Origin: Streptomyces novaecaesareae
GTDB lineage: Bacteria > Actinomycetota > Actinomycetes > Streptomycetales > Streptomycetaceae
Reading direction: 5' to 3'
Assembly (NCBI RefSeq): GCF_000716875.1
Contig: NZ_JNWQ01000001.1
Coordinates: forward strand, 1-64,000
Length of the DNA stretch: 64,000 nt
The position numbers and the translations under genes were made by a program. Positions 9,423-18,134 of the stretch are shown one piece after another (position 1 is the first letter of the stretch; each line of letters opens with the position of its first letter). A model generated the notes under the pieces. The model searched no databases and was not told the origin of the DNA. It saw only the letters and a program-made list of their open reading frames with translations.

Positions 9423-9597
9423 GCCGTCGACGCTAGGCAGCCCGGGAGCGCCGCGAATCGGCCGGTCAGCGGCGCCGAGCCCCGACGAAAGTCGAGGGTG
9501 CGGGTACCCGGAAGACAGAGGCGCGCCGGAACCGGCCGCCCCTAGCATCGAGCCCGACAGATCGAACGACAGGCGGAGCGAGGGGAGGAGGAGCCCG

Positions 9598-10941
9598 ATG
9601 CGCACCACCCCGATGCCCAGGATCCCGATGCGCAGGATCCCGCTCGACTGGTACGGCCCCGACCACCGGCCCTGGACCGACACCTTGCTGCTGCTGGGCC
9701 TGCTCGGCCTCACCGCCGAGGAGGCCCTGTACCAGTGGCTGCACTCCGACGGTCCGTTGCGCGTGCCGCGGACGGTGGCGGCCGCGCTCGCCTCGCTCTC
9801 GCTGCTGTTCGCACGCCGCTACCCCGTCGCCTCCGCCGTGCTGCCGGTGCTCACCGGCGGGCTGCTCAACCGGGCCTTCCCCGGCCTGTTCAGCGTCTTC
9901 CACCTCGCCCACCTCGGCCGGACCGGCGCGGCCGTCGCGGGCGGCGCGGTCATCGCGGTGGTCAGCGCGACCGGCGCGGAGACGCTGGTCGGCTGGGCCG
10001 GTACCACCGGATCCCAACTCCTCGTCCAGGCCGCCACCCTGTCCTTCGGCCTGTGGCTGCACGGCAGACGGGTCCTGATCCGCACCCTGCACCAACAGGT
10101 CGACGCGCTGCGCCGTGAGCGCGAACTGCGCGCCGATCAGGCCAGGGCCGCCGAACGCGGCCGAATCGCACGGGAGATGCACGACGTGCTGGCCCACCGA
10201 CTCAGCCTGCTGGTGCTGCACGCCGGGGTGCTGCGCGACCAGGCCCGGGCCGGTACCGTCGCCGCCGACCAGGAACGCCTCACCCACCGCCTCGAACTGC
10301 TGCGCACCACCGCCGCCCGCTCGCTCGACGACCTGCGGGACGTCCTGGGAGCGCTGCGCGCCGACCCACCGGCCGAAGGCGCCCGAGCCGCCGGGGCCGA
10401 GCCCCCGGTGCCCGCCGGGGCCGCCCGGGTCCCGGCGCCCGCCCTGCGCGACCTCACCGAACTCGTCGGCGAGGCCACCCAGGCCGGTCAGCAGATCGAA
10501 CTGGCCCTCGCCGGAGACTCGGAGACCGTCCCGACCACCCACCGGCTGGCCGTGCACCGCCTGGTTCAGGAGGCGTTGACCAACGCCCGCAAGTACGCGC
10601 CCGCCGCGCCCGTCACCGTCCGGGTCGGCTACGGGGCACCGGAGACCACCGTCGAGGTGCGCAACGGCCCGGGCGCGGCGCCGCCGGACGAGCCGGTCAG
10701 CGGTGGCGGGTACGGTCTGGTGGGGCTGCGCGAGAGGGTCACCGCGCTCGGCGGTCACCTCGACGCGGGCCCGGACGGCAGCGGCGGCTTCCGGCTCTCC
10801 GCCCGGTTACCCGCGTCCGAGCGCGTGCCGCTGCCGGTTCCGGAACCCGGACCGGTTCCGGAACCGGTGCCTGCACCCGTCCCGGAGCCGGCGCTCGTCC
10901 GTACCGACAGACCGCCCCCACGGCCGAAGGACGCCACATGA
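9598..10941 (+). CDS. NarL-type sensor histidine kinase
   Basis: A 447-residue sensor kinase. The N-terminal third has four to six hydrophobic helices (residues 25-150) with no large extracellular domain, so it probably senses within the membrane. The HisKA_3 dimerisation domain follows: ERGRIAREMHDVLAHRLSLLVLHAG (about 183-207), with the phospho-accepting His in REMHD. The HATPase domain has QEALTNARKYAP (N box, about 323-334) and GGYGLVGLRERVTALGG (G box). The C-terminus has a proline/glutamate repeat tail (PVPEPGPVPEPVPAPVPEP). ATG 9598 follows GGAGGAGG. Its stop overlaps the response regulator start by 4 bases (ATGA). Confidence 0.9.
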   Translation: MRTTPMPRIPMRRIPLDWYGPDHRPWTDTLLLLGLLGLTAEEALYQWLHSDGPLRVPRTVAAALASLSLLFARRYPVASAVLPVLTGGLLNRAFPGLFSVFHLAHLGRTGAAVAGGAVIAVVSATGAETLVGWAGTTGSQLLVQAATLSFGLWLHGRRVLIRTLHQQVDALRRERELRADQARAAERGRIAREMHDVLAHRLSLLVLHAGVLRDQARAGTVAADQERLTHRLELLRTTAARSLDDLRDVLGALRADPPAEGARAAGAEPPVPAGAARVPAPALRDLTELVGEATQAGQQIELALAGDSETVPTTHRLAVHRLVQEALTNARKYAPAAPVTVRVGYGAPETTVEVRNGPGAAPPDEPVSGGGYGLVGLRERVTALGGHLDAGPDGSGGFRLSARLPASERVPLPVPEPGPVPEPVPAPVPEPALVRTDRPPPRPKDAT

Positions 10942-11597
10942 TCCGAACGATGGTGGTCGACGACGACGCACTGGTCCGCCTCGGCCTGGTCGACCTGCTC
11001 GCCCAGGACCCGGCGCTCACCGTGGTCGCCGAGGCGGCCGACGGGCTGCAGGCCGTCGAACTCGCCGGGAGCCGGCGGATCGACGTCGTGCTGATGGACA
11101 TCCGGATGCCCCGGCTCGACGGCATCGCCGCGACCCGGCGCCTGCGCGAACTGCCGGACGCCCCGAGGGTCATCGCGCTCACCACCTTCGACCTGGACGA
11201 GTACGTGTACCAGGCGCTCGCCGCCGGGGCCGACGGCTTTCTGCTCAAGGACACCCCGCCCGCCGAGATCGCCCGGGCCGTGCACGTCGTCGCGGGCGGC
11301 CAGGGGATGCTGCACCCGGCGGCGGCGCGACGCCTGATCGACCGGTACCACCGGGTCGGTGCTCCCCGGTCGGTCGCCGCCCGCGGCCGGGTCGCCGGGC
11401 TCACCCCGCGCGAGACCGACGTCCTGCGCGAACTCGCCGACGGGCTCTCCAACGCCGAGATCGCGGGCGTGCTGGGGATGCGCGAGAGCACGGTCAAGGC
11501 GCACGTCAGCCGGATCCTGACCGCGCTCGGCGTCGGCAACCGGGTCCAGGCCGCATTGCTGGCGCGCGATGCGGGGTTGGTCGGGGACGGCGGCTGA
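10938..11597 (+). CDS. NarL/FixJ-family response regulator
   Basis: A 219-residue response regulator partnered with the overlapping kinase gene. The receiver domain has the acidic pair DDD (about 8-10), phospho-acceptor Asp in VVLMDIRMP (about 50-58), Thr in ALTTFDLDEYVYQAL, and Lys in LLKDTPPAE. The LuxR-type helix-turn-helix is near residues 150-210: LTPRETDVLRELADGLSNAEIAGVLGMRESTVKAHVSRILTALG, written here as key segments only (LTPRE, GLSNAEIA, STVKAHVS). It probably regulates nearby membrane or transport functions; no target is identified. Confidence 0.92.
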   Translation: MIRTMVVDDDALVRLGLVDLLAQDPALTVVAEAADGLQAVELAGSRRIDVVLMDIRMPRLDGIAATRRLRELPDAPRVIALTTFDLDEYVYQALAAGADGFLLKDTPPAEIARAVHVVAGGQGMLHPAAARRLIDRYHRVGAPRSVAARGRVAGLTPRETDVLRELADGLSNAEIAGVLGMRESTVKAHVSRILTALGVGNRVQAALLARDAGLVGDGG

Positions 11598-12136
11598 GAG
11601 CCGCGGTTCCGTCCGTCCTACCCGGTGGCGGTGCACGGCAGTACACGGCGGTGCACGTCGGGGCTCGTCGGGGCATCCCACCGGCCCGTGTCCACGCGGG
11701 TGTTCCCCGGAGGCTCCCCCGGAGTCAGGCCGGGCCGAGGGCCGGACTTCCCTGAGCCGTCGCGTGCTCCCGGTTCGTACCGCGTGCTGAGCCGATGTCA
11801 CCCATCCGGCGTGGAATTGCCGTGCCTTGGCGGTTTGCGCTGCCGAACTGGGGCGGTGGGTCCATGGTGGAGATGGGCGCGATCCGGCGACCGCGCCCGC
11901 GCGCCGATCCAGGCCCGCGTGCCGTGCGCCCGTCGCCGTTCCCCGACGGGTGTCCGAGGTCGGGTCCGGTACCGGCACGTTGGGAGCAGGGCCACCTCGC
12001 AGGAAACCGAACGGTTCTTCTAGGCTCACATCTCGGCTTCCCTGCGGTGGTTCGGCCACCGCGCCCACCGCAAGGAGGCCGCCGTCCACGGGGCTCCGGG
12101 CGGACCGGGGCCACCGGATCGAGCGAGGAGGACGCA
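11598..12136. other. Long intergenic region without supported gene
   Basis: About 540 bases between the response regulator stop and the small ORF at 12137. Codon bias is weak in all frames and the open frames here are overlapping shadows. I see a short direct repeat (GGCGGTGCACG near 11626 and 11648) and a possible -10 element (TAGGCT near 12021), but nothing firmly assignable. It may hold the promoter of the downstream peptide/peptidase genes. Confidence 0.5.
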
Positions 12137-12310
12137 ATGCCAAGCATGCCGCCCAGCCGTTCCACCACACTTGGGCCAGACGGGCCGCAGGGGCGGGCCG
12201 CCGGTCATCCCGGCCGACCTGTGCGGTCCGGCCGGGCCTGGTACCCGGGCGGGAGCGGGCGGCCGGTCCGGCCGCTGAATACCGGCGGCGGCCGCGGAGG
12301 CGAGCGTTGA
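12137..12310 (+). CDS. Candidate 57-residue peptide gene coupled to M20 peptidase
   Basis: ATG 12137 is preceded by a strong ribosome binding site (GAGGAGG at about 12125-12131). The stop TGA (12308-12310) overlaps the TTG start of the peptidase gene by 3 bases (TTGA), the arrangement used for translational coupling. The peptide begins MPSMPPSRSTTLGPDG and is rich in Gly, Arg and Pro, with no Cys, no signal peptide and no known domain. Third-position G/C is lower than in neighbouring genes. It could be a short leader peptide controlling the peptidase, a genuine small protein, or a chance frame behind a misplaced start. No homologue is recognised. Confidence 0.4.
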   Translation: MPSMPPSRSTTLGPDGPQGRAAGHPGRPVRSGRAWYPGGSGRPVRPLNTGGGRGGER

Positions 12311-13815
12311 GTCCCCAGATCGTCGGGTCGCCCGCCGCACCGGGTGCCGCCGCAGAACCCGACCGGGCCCAGGTCTCCGTCCCGGCCGCCACTGACGGCG
12401 AGGCCCTCGCCACAGCCGCCACCACCGCCACCACCGCCACCACCGCCACCACCGCCACTGCCGCTGCCGCTGCCGCTGCGAACGCTGCCGCTGCGAACGC
12501 CATCGTGGCGAAGAGTCCCACCCTGAAGACGTCCACCGTGCAGACGTCCACTGCGAAGACGCCCAACGTGCAGACGTCCACCGCGAAGGCGCTCACGGCG
12601 AGAGCGACGGCTGCCCCCGCCGCGAACGCACCGGTCACCGCGGCGCTGACCGGTCTGCCGCAGGCGCTCAGTGCCCGCGCCCGTACCCTCGCCGGCGCCG
12701 TCCGACGCCGCTGCGCCGACCTGGCCCGGATCGAGTCGCCCAGCGGCGACGCCTCCCGACTCGACGCCCTCGCCGAGGAGTTGGCCGCCGGCTTCCGGGC
12801 CACCGGCGCCACTGCCCGTCGCGAACCCGGTCCGGCGGGAGACCACCTCGTCCTGGAGTGGGAGGGGCGGGACGAGTCCCTGCCGCACCTGCTGATCGTC
12901 GGCCACCATGACACCGTCTGGCCGGTCGGCACCCTGGCGGACTGGCCGGTCACCGAGGAGGACGGCCGGCTCACCGGCCCCGGCGTGGTCGACATGAAGG
13001 GTGGACTCGCCATCCTGGAGGGCGCGTTGGCGCTGCTCGCCGACCTGGGGGAGCGGCCGCACCGGAGCGTTCGCCTGGTCGTGGTCTCCGACGAGGAGGT
13101 CGGCAGCCCGGACGGGCGGCGCCTGGTCGAGCGCCAACTGCGCGGCGCCGTCGCCGTACTGGGCCTCGAACCGCCGCACCCCGACGGCCGGTTGAAGACC
13201 GCGCGGCGCGGCAGCACCCGGGTCCGGCTCACCGTGACCGGGCGCGAGGCGCACGCGGGCAACGACGCCCACGACGGGGTGTCGGCGGTCGACGAGCTGG
13301 TGGACCAGCTGGTCCTCGTCCGCGGCCTGGCCGGCCAGCCGGGCACCGAGCTCAACGCCGGCCGGATCAGCGGCGGTTCGCGCGCCAACGTGGTCGCGGG
13401 CCGAGCCGAGGCCGAACTCGGCCTGCGGTTCTCCACCGCCGAGGCGCAGCGCCGTACGCTCGACCACCTGGCCCGGCTCACCGCGCTGCGCCCGGGTGCC
13501 AGGGTGCGGACGGAGGTGCTGTCCAGCCGTCCGGCATGGCCCGAGCGGACCGGCAATCCGCTGCTGCGGCACGTGCGTTCGCTCGCTGCGGTGCTCGGGC
13601 AGCCGCTGGACGGTGCCCCGGCGGGCGGGGCGGGGGACACCAACCTGCCGGGCTCCCGTGGGCTTCCGACCCTGGACGGCTTCGGCGCCGTGGGTGCCGG
13701 CGCCCACGCCCGGCACGAGCACATCCGGCTGGACCAGATCGGCCCCCGGGTCGCCCTGCTGGCCGCGCTTCTCGCCGTACCGCTGCCGCGGCTGCGTGAC
13801 CGCGCGGAGGGGTGA
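12307..13815 (+). CDS. M20-family metallopeptidase (carboxypeptidase G2-like)
   Basis: About 502 residues from TTG 12307, which follows GGAGG at 12296-12300. The catalytic part begins near residue 120: HHDTVWP (metal-binding His/Asp), GPGVVDMKGG (bridging Asp), VVSDEEVGSPDG (catalytic and metal-binding Glu pair), then the lid/dimerisation domain with REAHAGND, and a C-terminal HARHEHIRLDQ with the last metal ligand. This is a dizinc aminoacylase/carboxypeptidase of the G2 type, cutting an amide next to a C-terminal amino acid. The first 120 or so residues are low complexity (runs of Ala/Thr from ACC-GCC repeats and KTSTVQTSTAKT repeats), unusual for the family, so translation may start further downstream. 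No signal peptide is clear. Confidence 0.82.
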   Translation: MSPQIVGSPAAPGAAAEPDRAQVSVPAATDGEALATAATTATTATTATTATAAAAAAANAAAANAIVAKSPTLKTSTVQTSTAKTPNVQTSTAKALTARATAAPAANAPVTAALTGLPQALSARARTLAGAVRRRCADLARIESPSGDASRLDALAEELAAGFRATGATARREPGPAGDHLVLEWEGRDESLPHLLIVGHHDTVWPVGTLADWPVTEEDGRLTGPGVVDMKGGLAILEGALALLADLGERPHRSVRLVVVSDEEVGSPDGRRLVERQLRGAVAVLGLEPPHPDGRLKTARRGSTRVRLTVTGREAHAGNDAHDGVSAVDELVDQLVLVRGLAGQPGTELNAGRISGGSRANVVAGRAEAELGLRFSTAEAQRRTLDHLARLTALRPGARVRTEVLSSRPAWPERTGNPLLRHVRSLAAVLGQPLDGAPAGGAGDTNLPGSRGLPTLDGFGAVGAGAHARHEHIRLDQIGPRVALLAALLAVPLPRLRDRAEG

Positions 13816-13846
13816 GGGGCGAGAGGGCGACGGGCGGCAGCCGGCG

Positions 13847-13945
13847 GATGACACGAGCCGGATGACATCCGCCGGATGACGGCAAACGGGTAACAGATGA
13901 CAGCTGACAGATTTCGAAATCTGTCAGCTGTCATCTGTTACCCGT
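13847..13945. repeat. Heptad inverted-repeat element, copy 3, with perfect 60-bp palindrome
   Basis: Bases 13886-13915 and 13916-13945 are exact reverse complements, with no spacer and no mismatch; the centre is ATTTCGAAAT. Each arm is made of 7-base units (CAGATGA, CAGCTGA, CAGATTT and their complements). GGATGACA-like units continue leftward to about 13847. It lies between the peptidase stop and the paa operon operator, and would fold into a 28-30-bp hairpin on either strand. Confidence 0.95.
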
Positions 13946-13987
13946 CTCCGCGCCTTGCCATCCCTCCGCCCCGCCGCGCAGAATGGT

Positions 13988-14009
13988 ACCGACCGAACGG
14001 TCAGTCGGT
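13988..14009. promoter_or_regulatory. PaaR-like TetR-family operator before paaA
   Basis: An imperfect palindrome reading ACCGACCGAACGGTCAGTCGGT. Its 13988-14005 part fits the ACCGnnCGnnCGGTnAGT pattern I recall for the TetR-type repressor PaaR of actinobacterial phenylacetate genes. It sits 50-70 bases before the paaA start, right for repression of the paaABCDE operon and release by phenylacetyl-CoA. No paaR gene is in the window. Confidence 0.6.
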
Positions 14010-14055
14010 TGAATGATCGGCCGGGCCGGACACGGCAGTGACACGAGAGGTGACC

Positions 14056-15105
14056 GTGGTGACAGCAGAGGTGGCCGAGGCGGTCCCCGCGCAGACGCCG
14101 GAGGACCGGTTCGAGGCGGTCGTCGCCGCCGAGCAGCGGATCGAGCCCAGGGACTGGATGCCCGACGCCTACCGGGCCACCCTGATCCGCCAGATCGCCC
14201 AGCACGCCCACTCCGAGATCATCGGCATGCAGCCCGAGGGCAACTGGCTCACCCGGGCCCCGTCGCTGCGCCGCAAGGCCATCCTGCTCGCCAAGGCCCA
14301 GGACGAGGCCGGCCACGGCCTCTACCTCTACGCCGCCGCCGAGACCCTGGGCATCGACCGCGCCGAGCTCACCGAGAAGCTGATCTCCGGCCGCCAGAAG
14401 TACTCCTCGATCTTCAACTACCCGACCCTCACCTTCGCCGACGTCGGCGTGATCGGCTGGCTGGTGGACGGCGCGGCGATCTGCAACCAGGTCCCGCTCT
14501 GCCGCTGCAGCTACGGCCCGTACGCCCGCGCGATGGTGCGGATCTGCAAGGAGGAGTCCTTCCACCAGCGCCAGGGCTACGAGCTCCTGATGACGCTGAT
14601 GCGCGGCACCGAGGCCCAGCGCCGGATGGTCCAGGACGCCGTGGACCGCTGGTGGTGGCCGTCGCTGATGATGTTCGGCCCCTCGGACGCCGAGTCGCCG
14701 AACTCCGCCCGTTCGATGGCCTGGCGGATCAAGCGGCACAGCAACGACGAGCTGCGCCGGCGCTTCGTCGACATGACCGTCCCGCAGGCCGAGCACCTGG
14801 GCGTCACGCTCCCCGACCCCGAACTGCGCTGGAACGAGGAGCGCGGTGGCTGGGACTTCGGCGAGCCGGACTGGTCCGAGCTGAACCGGGTCATCCGCGG
14901 CCAGGGCCCCTGCAACACCCAGCGGATCGAACGCCGCCGCGCCGCCCACGAGGACGGCGCCTGGGTCCGCGAGGCGGCCGTCGCCTACGCGGCCAAGCGC
15001 GCCGCCGAGCAGCACGCCGTCGCCGCCGGGCAGCAGACCGAAACCGCCGGGCAGCAGGCCGACGCCGTCGAGCAGCACGCCACCGAACAGGAGAACGGAA
15101 AGTGA
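14056..15105 (+). CDS. paaA: 1,2-phenylacetyl-CoA epoxidase subunit PaaA
   Basis: The catalytic subunit, about 349 residues, of the ring 1,2-phenylacetyl-CoA epoxidase, a ferritin-like diiron monooxygenase that epoxidises the aromatic ring to start aerobic phenylacetate breakdown. Conserved segments include [27 protein letters not shown] in pieces, [13 protein letters not shown] (diiron ligands E and H) and [13 protein letters not shown] (second EExxH set). The C-terminus has an added Gln/Ala-rich tail (about 30 residues). The frame also allows GTG 14038, but GAGAGG at 14045-14050 favours GTG 14056 or 14059. First gene of paaABCDE; its stop overlaps paaB by 4 bases (GTGA). Confidence 0.95.
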   Translation: MVTAEVAEAVPAQTPEDRFEAVVAAEQRIEPRDWMPDAYRATLIRQIAQHAHSEIIGMQPEGNWLTRAPSLRRKAILLAKAQDEAGHGLYLYAAAETLGIDRAELTEKLISGRQKYSSIFNYPTLTFADVGVIGWLVDGAAICNQVPLCRCSYGPYARAMVRICKEESFHQRQGYELLMTLMRGTEAQRRMVQDAVDRWWWPSLMMFGPSDAESPNSARSMAWRIKRHSNDELRRRFVDMTVPQAEHLGVTLPDPELRWNEERGGWDFGEPDWSELNRVIRGQGPCNTQRIERRRAAHEDGAWVREAAVAYAAKRAAEQHAVAAGQQTETAGQQADAVEQHATEQENGK

Positions 15106-15395
15106 CCGAGTCCAAGGCCGGATGGCCGCTGTACGAGGTGTTCGTGCGCCCCCGGCGCGGGCTGAACCACGTCCACGTCGGCTCGCTGCACGCGGCCGAC
15201 GACCGGATGGCCCTGCTCGCCGCCCGCGACCTCTACACCCGCCGCAACGAGGGCGTCAGCCTCTGGGTGGTCCGCTCGGACGCGATCACCGCCTCCACCC
15301 CGGACGAGCGCGACCCCTTCTTCGAGCCCAGCGGCGACAAGGTCTACCGCCACCCGACCTTCTACGACATCCCCGAGGATGTCCCGCACATCTGA
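15102..15395 (+). CDS. paaB: 1,2-phenylacetyl-CoA epoxidase subunit PaaB
   Basis: A 97-residue small structural subunit, of normal length for PaaB. It begins with [22 protein letters not shown] and ends in [14 protein letters not shown], both highly conserved. PaaB bridges PaaAC heterodimers and is needed for a stable, active complex. GTG start at 15102, overlapping the paaA stop; paaC follows after 13 bases. Confidence 0.95.
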   Translation: MTESKAGWPLYEVFVRPRRGLNHVHVGSLHAADDRMALLAARDLYTRRNEGVSLWVVRSDAITASTPDERDPFFEPSGDKVYRHPTFYDIPEDVPHI

Positions 15396-15408
15396 CGGGG
15401 GAACCGCC

Positions 15409-16320
15409 ATGCACGACCACACCGCCACCGCCGGCGCCGACCAGGACGACCACGTCTACCTCAGCCTCGCCGAGGCCACCCCCGGCCCCGAGGGCGAGGG
15501 CCGCTGGGCGTACGGGACGGGCTTCGCCGACCCGCTGCTCGGCGTGGACACCGCCCTGCCCGCCGGTCTGGACGGCGCCGACCTCGCCGCCTACTGCCTG
15601 ATGCTGGGCGACGACGCCCTGGTCCTCGCCCAGCGGCTGATCGAGTGGTGCACCCGGGCGCCGGAGCTGGAGGAGGAGGTCGCGCTGGCCAACCTCGGCC
15701 TCGACCTGCTCGGCCAGTCCCGCCTGCTGCTCACCCGGGCCGGCCAGGCGGACGGCTCCGGCCGTACCGAGGACGACCTGGCGTACTGGCGCGAGGACCA
15801 CGAGTTCCGCAACGTCCGGCTGGTGGAGACGCCGAACGGCGACTTCGCCCACACGATCGCCCGGCTGCTGCTGTTCGCCACCGCGCGCGGCGCCCTGTAC
15901 GAGGCGCTGAGCGCGCACCCCGACCCGGTGCTGGCGTCGGTCGCCGCCCGGGGCGTCAAGGAGCTGGCGTACCACCGCGAGTACGCCACCGCGTGGACGC
16001 TGCGCCTCGGCGACGGCACCCCGTACTCCGCCGAGCGGATGCAGGCCGGGCTGGACGCCGTCTGGCCGCTGCTGGAGGAGCTGTTCACGGCGCACCCGGT
16101 GGAGCTGCGGGTGGGCGTCGACCCGGCGACCCTGCGCGAGCCGGTGCTGAAGTCGCTCGCCGCCGTCCTCGCCGAGGCCGGGCTGGCCGTGCCGGACGTA
16201 CCGCCGCTGGCCACCGTCCTCGGCCGGGCCGGGCGGGACGGCGTGCACACCGAGGCCCTGGGCCCGCTGCTCGCCGAACTCCAGGTGGTGGCCCGCGCAC
16301 ACCCGGGGGCGACGTGGTGA
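15409..16320 (+). CDS. paaC: 1,2-phenylacetyl-CoA epoxidase subunit PaaC
   Basis: A 303-residue ferritin-like structural partner of PaaA. The LGDDALVLAQRLIEWCTRAPELEEEVALANLGLDLLGQ region (about 65-105) holds the family's helix pair, followed by YWREDHEFRNVRLVE and ELAYHREYATAWTLRLGDGTP. It lacks a full catalytic diiron set in the family and supports substrate binding. ATG 15409 follows GACGGGGGA; a longer frame starting at 15379 would overlap paaB and lacks a ribosome binding site. The stop overlaps paaD (GTGA). Confidence 0.95.
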   Translation: MHDHTATAGADQDDHVYLSLAEATPGPEGEGRWAYGTGFADPLLGVDTALPAGLDGADLAAYCLMLGDDALVLAQRLIEWCTRAPELEEEVALANLGLDLLGQSRLLLTRAGQADGSGRTEDDLAYWREDHEFRNVRLVETPNGDFAHTIARLLLFATARGALYEALSAHPDPVLASVAARGVKELAYHREYATAWTLRLGDGTPYSAERMQAGLDAVWPLLEELFTAHPVELRVGVDPATLREPVLKSLAAVLAEAGLAVPDVPPLATVLGRAGRDGVHTEALGPLLAELQVVARAHPGATW

Positions 16321-16967
16321 CGGGCGATGTGGCGGAGACCGGCACGGTGGCGACCGGCGTAGTGGCGACTGGCACGGTGGCGGGCGACACGGCCGCGGAG
16401 CCGGTCGGCCCGACCACCCGCGACCTGGCCTGGGCGGTCGCCGCGGCCGTCCCGGACCCGGAGCTGCCCATGCTCACCCTGGCCGACCTGGGCGTGCTGT
16501 CCGGGGTCGACGTGGACGGCGGCAGCGGGGCGGTCACCGCCTGGCTGACCCCGACCTACTCGGGTTGCCCGGCCGTCGCCGAGATGGCCGCCGACGTGGA
16601 CCGCCGGCTACGCGCGGCCGGGTACCCGGACGTCCGGGTGCGGCTGCGGCTGGACCCGCCGTGGTCCACCGACCTGATCACCGAGTCGGGCCGCCGCAAG
16701 CTCGCCGAGGCCGGCATCGCCCCGCCGCGCCCGACCTCCGCCGTCGGGTCGGCCGGACCGGTCCCGCTCATCCTCGGCCCGACCCGCGCCGAGCCCGGGT
16801 CGCACGCCGGGGCTGCCGCCCGCCCCGGGGCAGCGCCCCCCGTGCCCTGCCCGCAGTGCGGTGCCACGGAGACGGAGGAACTGTCCCGCTTCGGTTCCAC
16901 CGCCTGCAAGGCGCTCTGGCGCTGCCGCGCCTGCCGGGAGCCCTTCGAACGCGTCAAGGAGATCTGA
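16317..16967 (+). CDS. paaD: Phenylacetate degradation protein PaaD (MIP18/SUF-like)
   Basis: 216 residues. The MIP18/DUF59 domain (about 38-120) has VPDPELPMLTLADLGVL and the YSGCPA cysteine motif of Fe-S assembly factors. The C-terminus (about 175-216) is a zinc-ribbon-like pair CPQCG and CRACREPFERVKEI, as in PaaD proteins. PaaD is thought to mature the iron-sulfur or diiron centres of the epoxidase complex. The N-terminus has a short Val/Ala/Thr/Gly repeat tract (TGTVATGVVATGTVAG), and a GPTRAEPGSHAGAAARPGA linker joins the two parts. paaE starts immediately after the stop. Confidence 0.93.
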   Translation: MTGDVAETGTVATGVVATGTVAGDTAAEPVGPTTRDLAWAVAAAVPDPELPMLTLADLGVLSGVDVDGGSGAVTAWLTPTYSGCPAVAEMAADVDRRLRAAGYPDVRVRLRLDPPWSTDLITESGRRKLAEAGIAPPRPTSAVGSAGPVPLILGPTRAEPGSHAGAAARPGAAPPVPCPQCGATETEELSRFGSTACKALWRCRACREPFERVKEI

Positions 16968-18134
16968 ATGCCCGCCGCTTCCGCCGCCGACACCCAGGGC
17001 ACCGGCATCCGCCCCGCCCGCCGCCCCACCTTCCACCGGCTGCGGATCGACCGGGTGGAGCGGCTCTGCGAGGACGCCGTGGCGGTGACCTTCGCGGTGC
17101 CGGACGGGCTGGCGGAGGAGTACGCCTTCCGCCCCGGGCAGACCCTGACGCTGCGCAAGCTGGTGGACGGTGCCGACGAGCGCCGCTCGTACTCGATCTG
17201 CGCCCCCGTCGGCGGCCCGCTGCGGATCGCCGTCCGGGAGGTGCCCGGCGGGCTGTTCTCGCGCTGGCTGGTCCGCGAGGCCCGGCCCGGCGAGGAGGTG
17301 GAGGTCCTGACGCCCTCGGGCCTGTTCACCCCCGAACTCGGCGTCGTGGCCGACCACGTGCTGCTCGCGGCCGGCTCCGGCATCACCCCGATGCTGTCGA
17401 TCGCCGGCTCCGTGCTGGCCGCCGACCGCCGCTCCACCGTGACCCTGCTCTACGGCAACCGCCGCAGCGACACCGTGATGTTCGCGGACGAGCTGGCGGA
17501 CCTCAAGGACCGCTACCTCGGCCGCTTCCAGCTGGTCCACGTGCTCTCCCGGGAGACCAGGGACGCCGAACTGCTCAGCGGTCGCCTGGACCCGGAGCGG
17601 GTGCGGGCGCTGCTGGCGGCGCTGGTGGACGTCGAGAGCGTCGGGCACTGGTGGCTGTGCGGCCCGTTCGGAATGGTCGCCGGGGCGAAGGAGCTCCTGG
17701 CCGAGCTGGACGTCCCGGGCGAGCGCGTGCACCAGGAGCTGTTCCACGCCGAGGACGAGCCGCTCCCGGAGCGCGACGAGGACTGGGACCGGACGGACCG
17801 CGACGCCGCGTCGGACGGCGACGCCGCGTCGGACGGCGACGCCGCATCGCACGGCGCGCGCAGCGAGGTCACCGTCGTCCTCGACGGCCGCGGCAGCACC
17901 CTCTCCCTGCCGTGCGACCGCTCGATCCTGGACGGCGCCCAGCGCTCCCGCCCCGATCTGCCGTTCGCCTGCAAGGGCGGGGTCTGCGGCACCTGCCGTG
18001 CCCTGGTCACCGAGGGCGAGGTGGAGATGCGCCGCAACTTCGCGCTGGAGGAGAAGGAGCTGGCCGCCGGCTACGTCCTCACCTGCCAGGCCCGGCCGCT
18101 CACCGACCGGGTGACCGTCGACTACGACCGCTGA
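16968..18134 (+). CDS. paaE: 1,2-phenylacetyl-CoA epoxidase reductase PaaE
   Basis: The 388-residue electron-transfer subunit. The N-terminal ferredoxin-NADP reductase module has FRPGQTLTLRKL, RRSYSICAP (FAD binding, about 76-84) and LLAAGSGITPMLSIA (NADPH binding, about 134-148), with the CGPFGMV segment near 228. A C-terminal plant-type 2Fe-2S ferredoxin carries Cys ligands in CKGGVCGTCRA (about 334-344) and a last Cys in LTCQARPL. The linker between modules is a threefold DAASDGDAASDGDAASHG repeat coded by 18-base tandem units at 17802-17855. Last gene of the operon; no paaK or ring-opening genes follow. Confidence 0.95.
   Translation: MPAASAADTQGTGIRPARRPTFHRLRIDRVERLCEDAVAVTFAVPDGLAEEYAFRPGQTLTLRKLVDGADERRSYSICAPVGGPLRIAVREVPGGLFSRWLVREARPGEEVEVLTPSGLFTPELGVVADHVLLAAGSGITPMLSIAGSVLAADRRSTVTLLYGNRRSDTVMFADELADLKDRYLGRFQLVHVLSRETRDAELLSGRLDPERVRALLAALVDVESVGHWWLCGPFGMVAGAKELLAELDVPGERVHQELFHAEDEPLPERDEDWDRTDRDAASDGDAASDGDAASHGARSEVTVVLDGRGSTLSLPCDRSILDGAQRSRPDLPFACKGGVCGTCRALVTEGEVEMRRNFALEEKELAAGYVLTCQARPLTDRVTVDYDR

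Noticed and set aside
12137..12310. RiPP precursor (lanthipeptide or lasso) for the 57-residue peptide
   Set aside because: No Cys and no maturase (LanM, LanB/C, lasso cyclase or YcaO) gene is nearby; the M20 peptidase is not a typical RiPP leader protease.
10755..13934. Antisense open frame of about 1,059 codons across the response regulator and peptidase genes
   Set aside because: High-GC antisense frames are commonly open. It lacks domain signatures, spans several real genes and its end reads through the heptad repeat.
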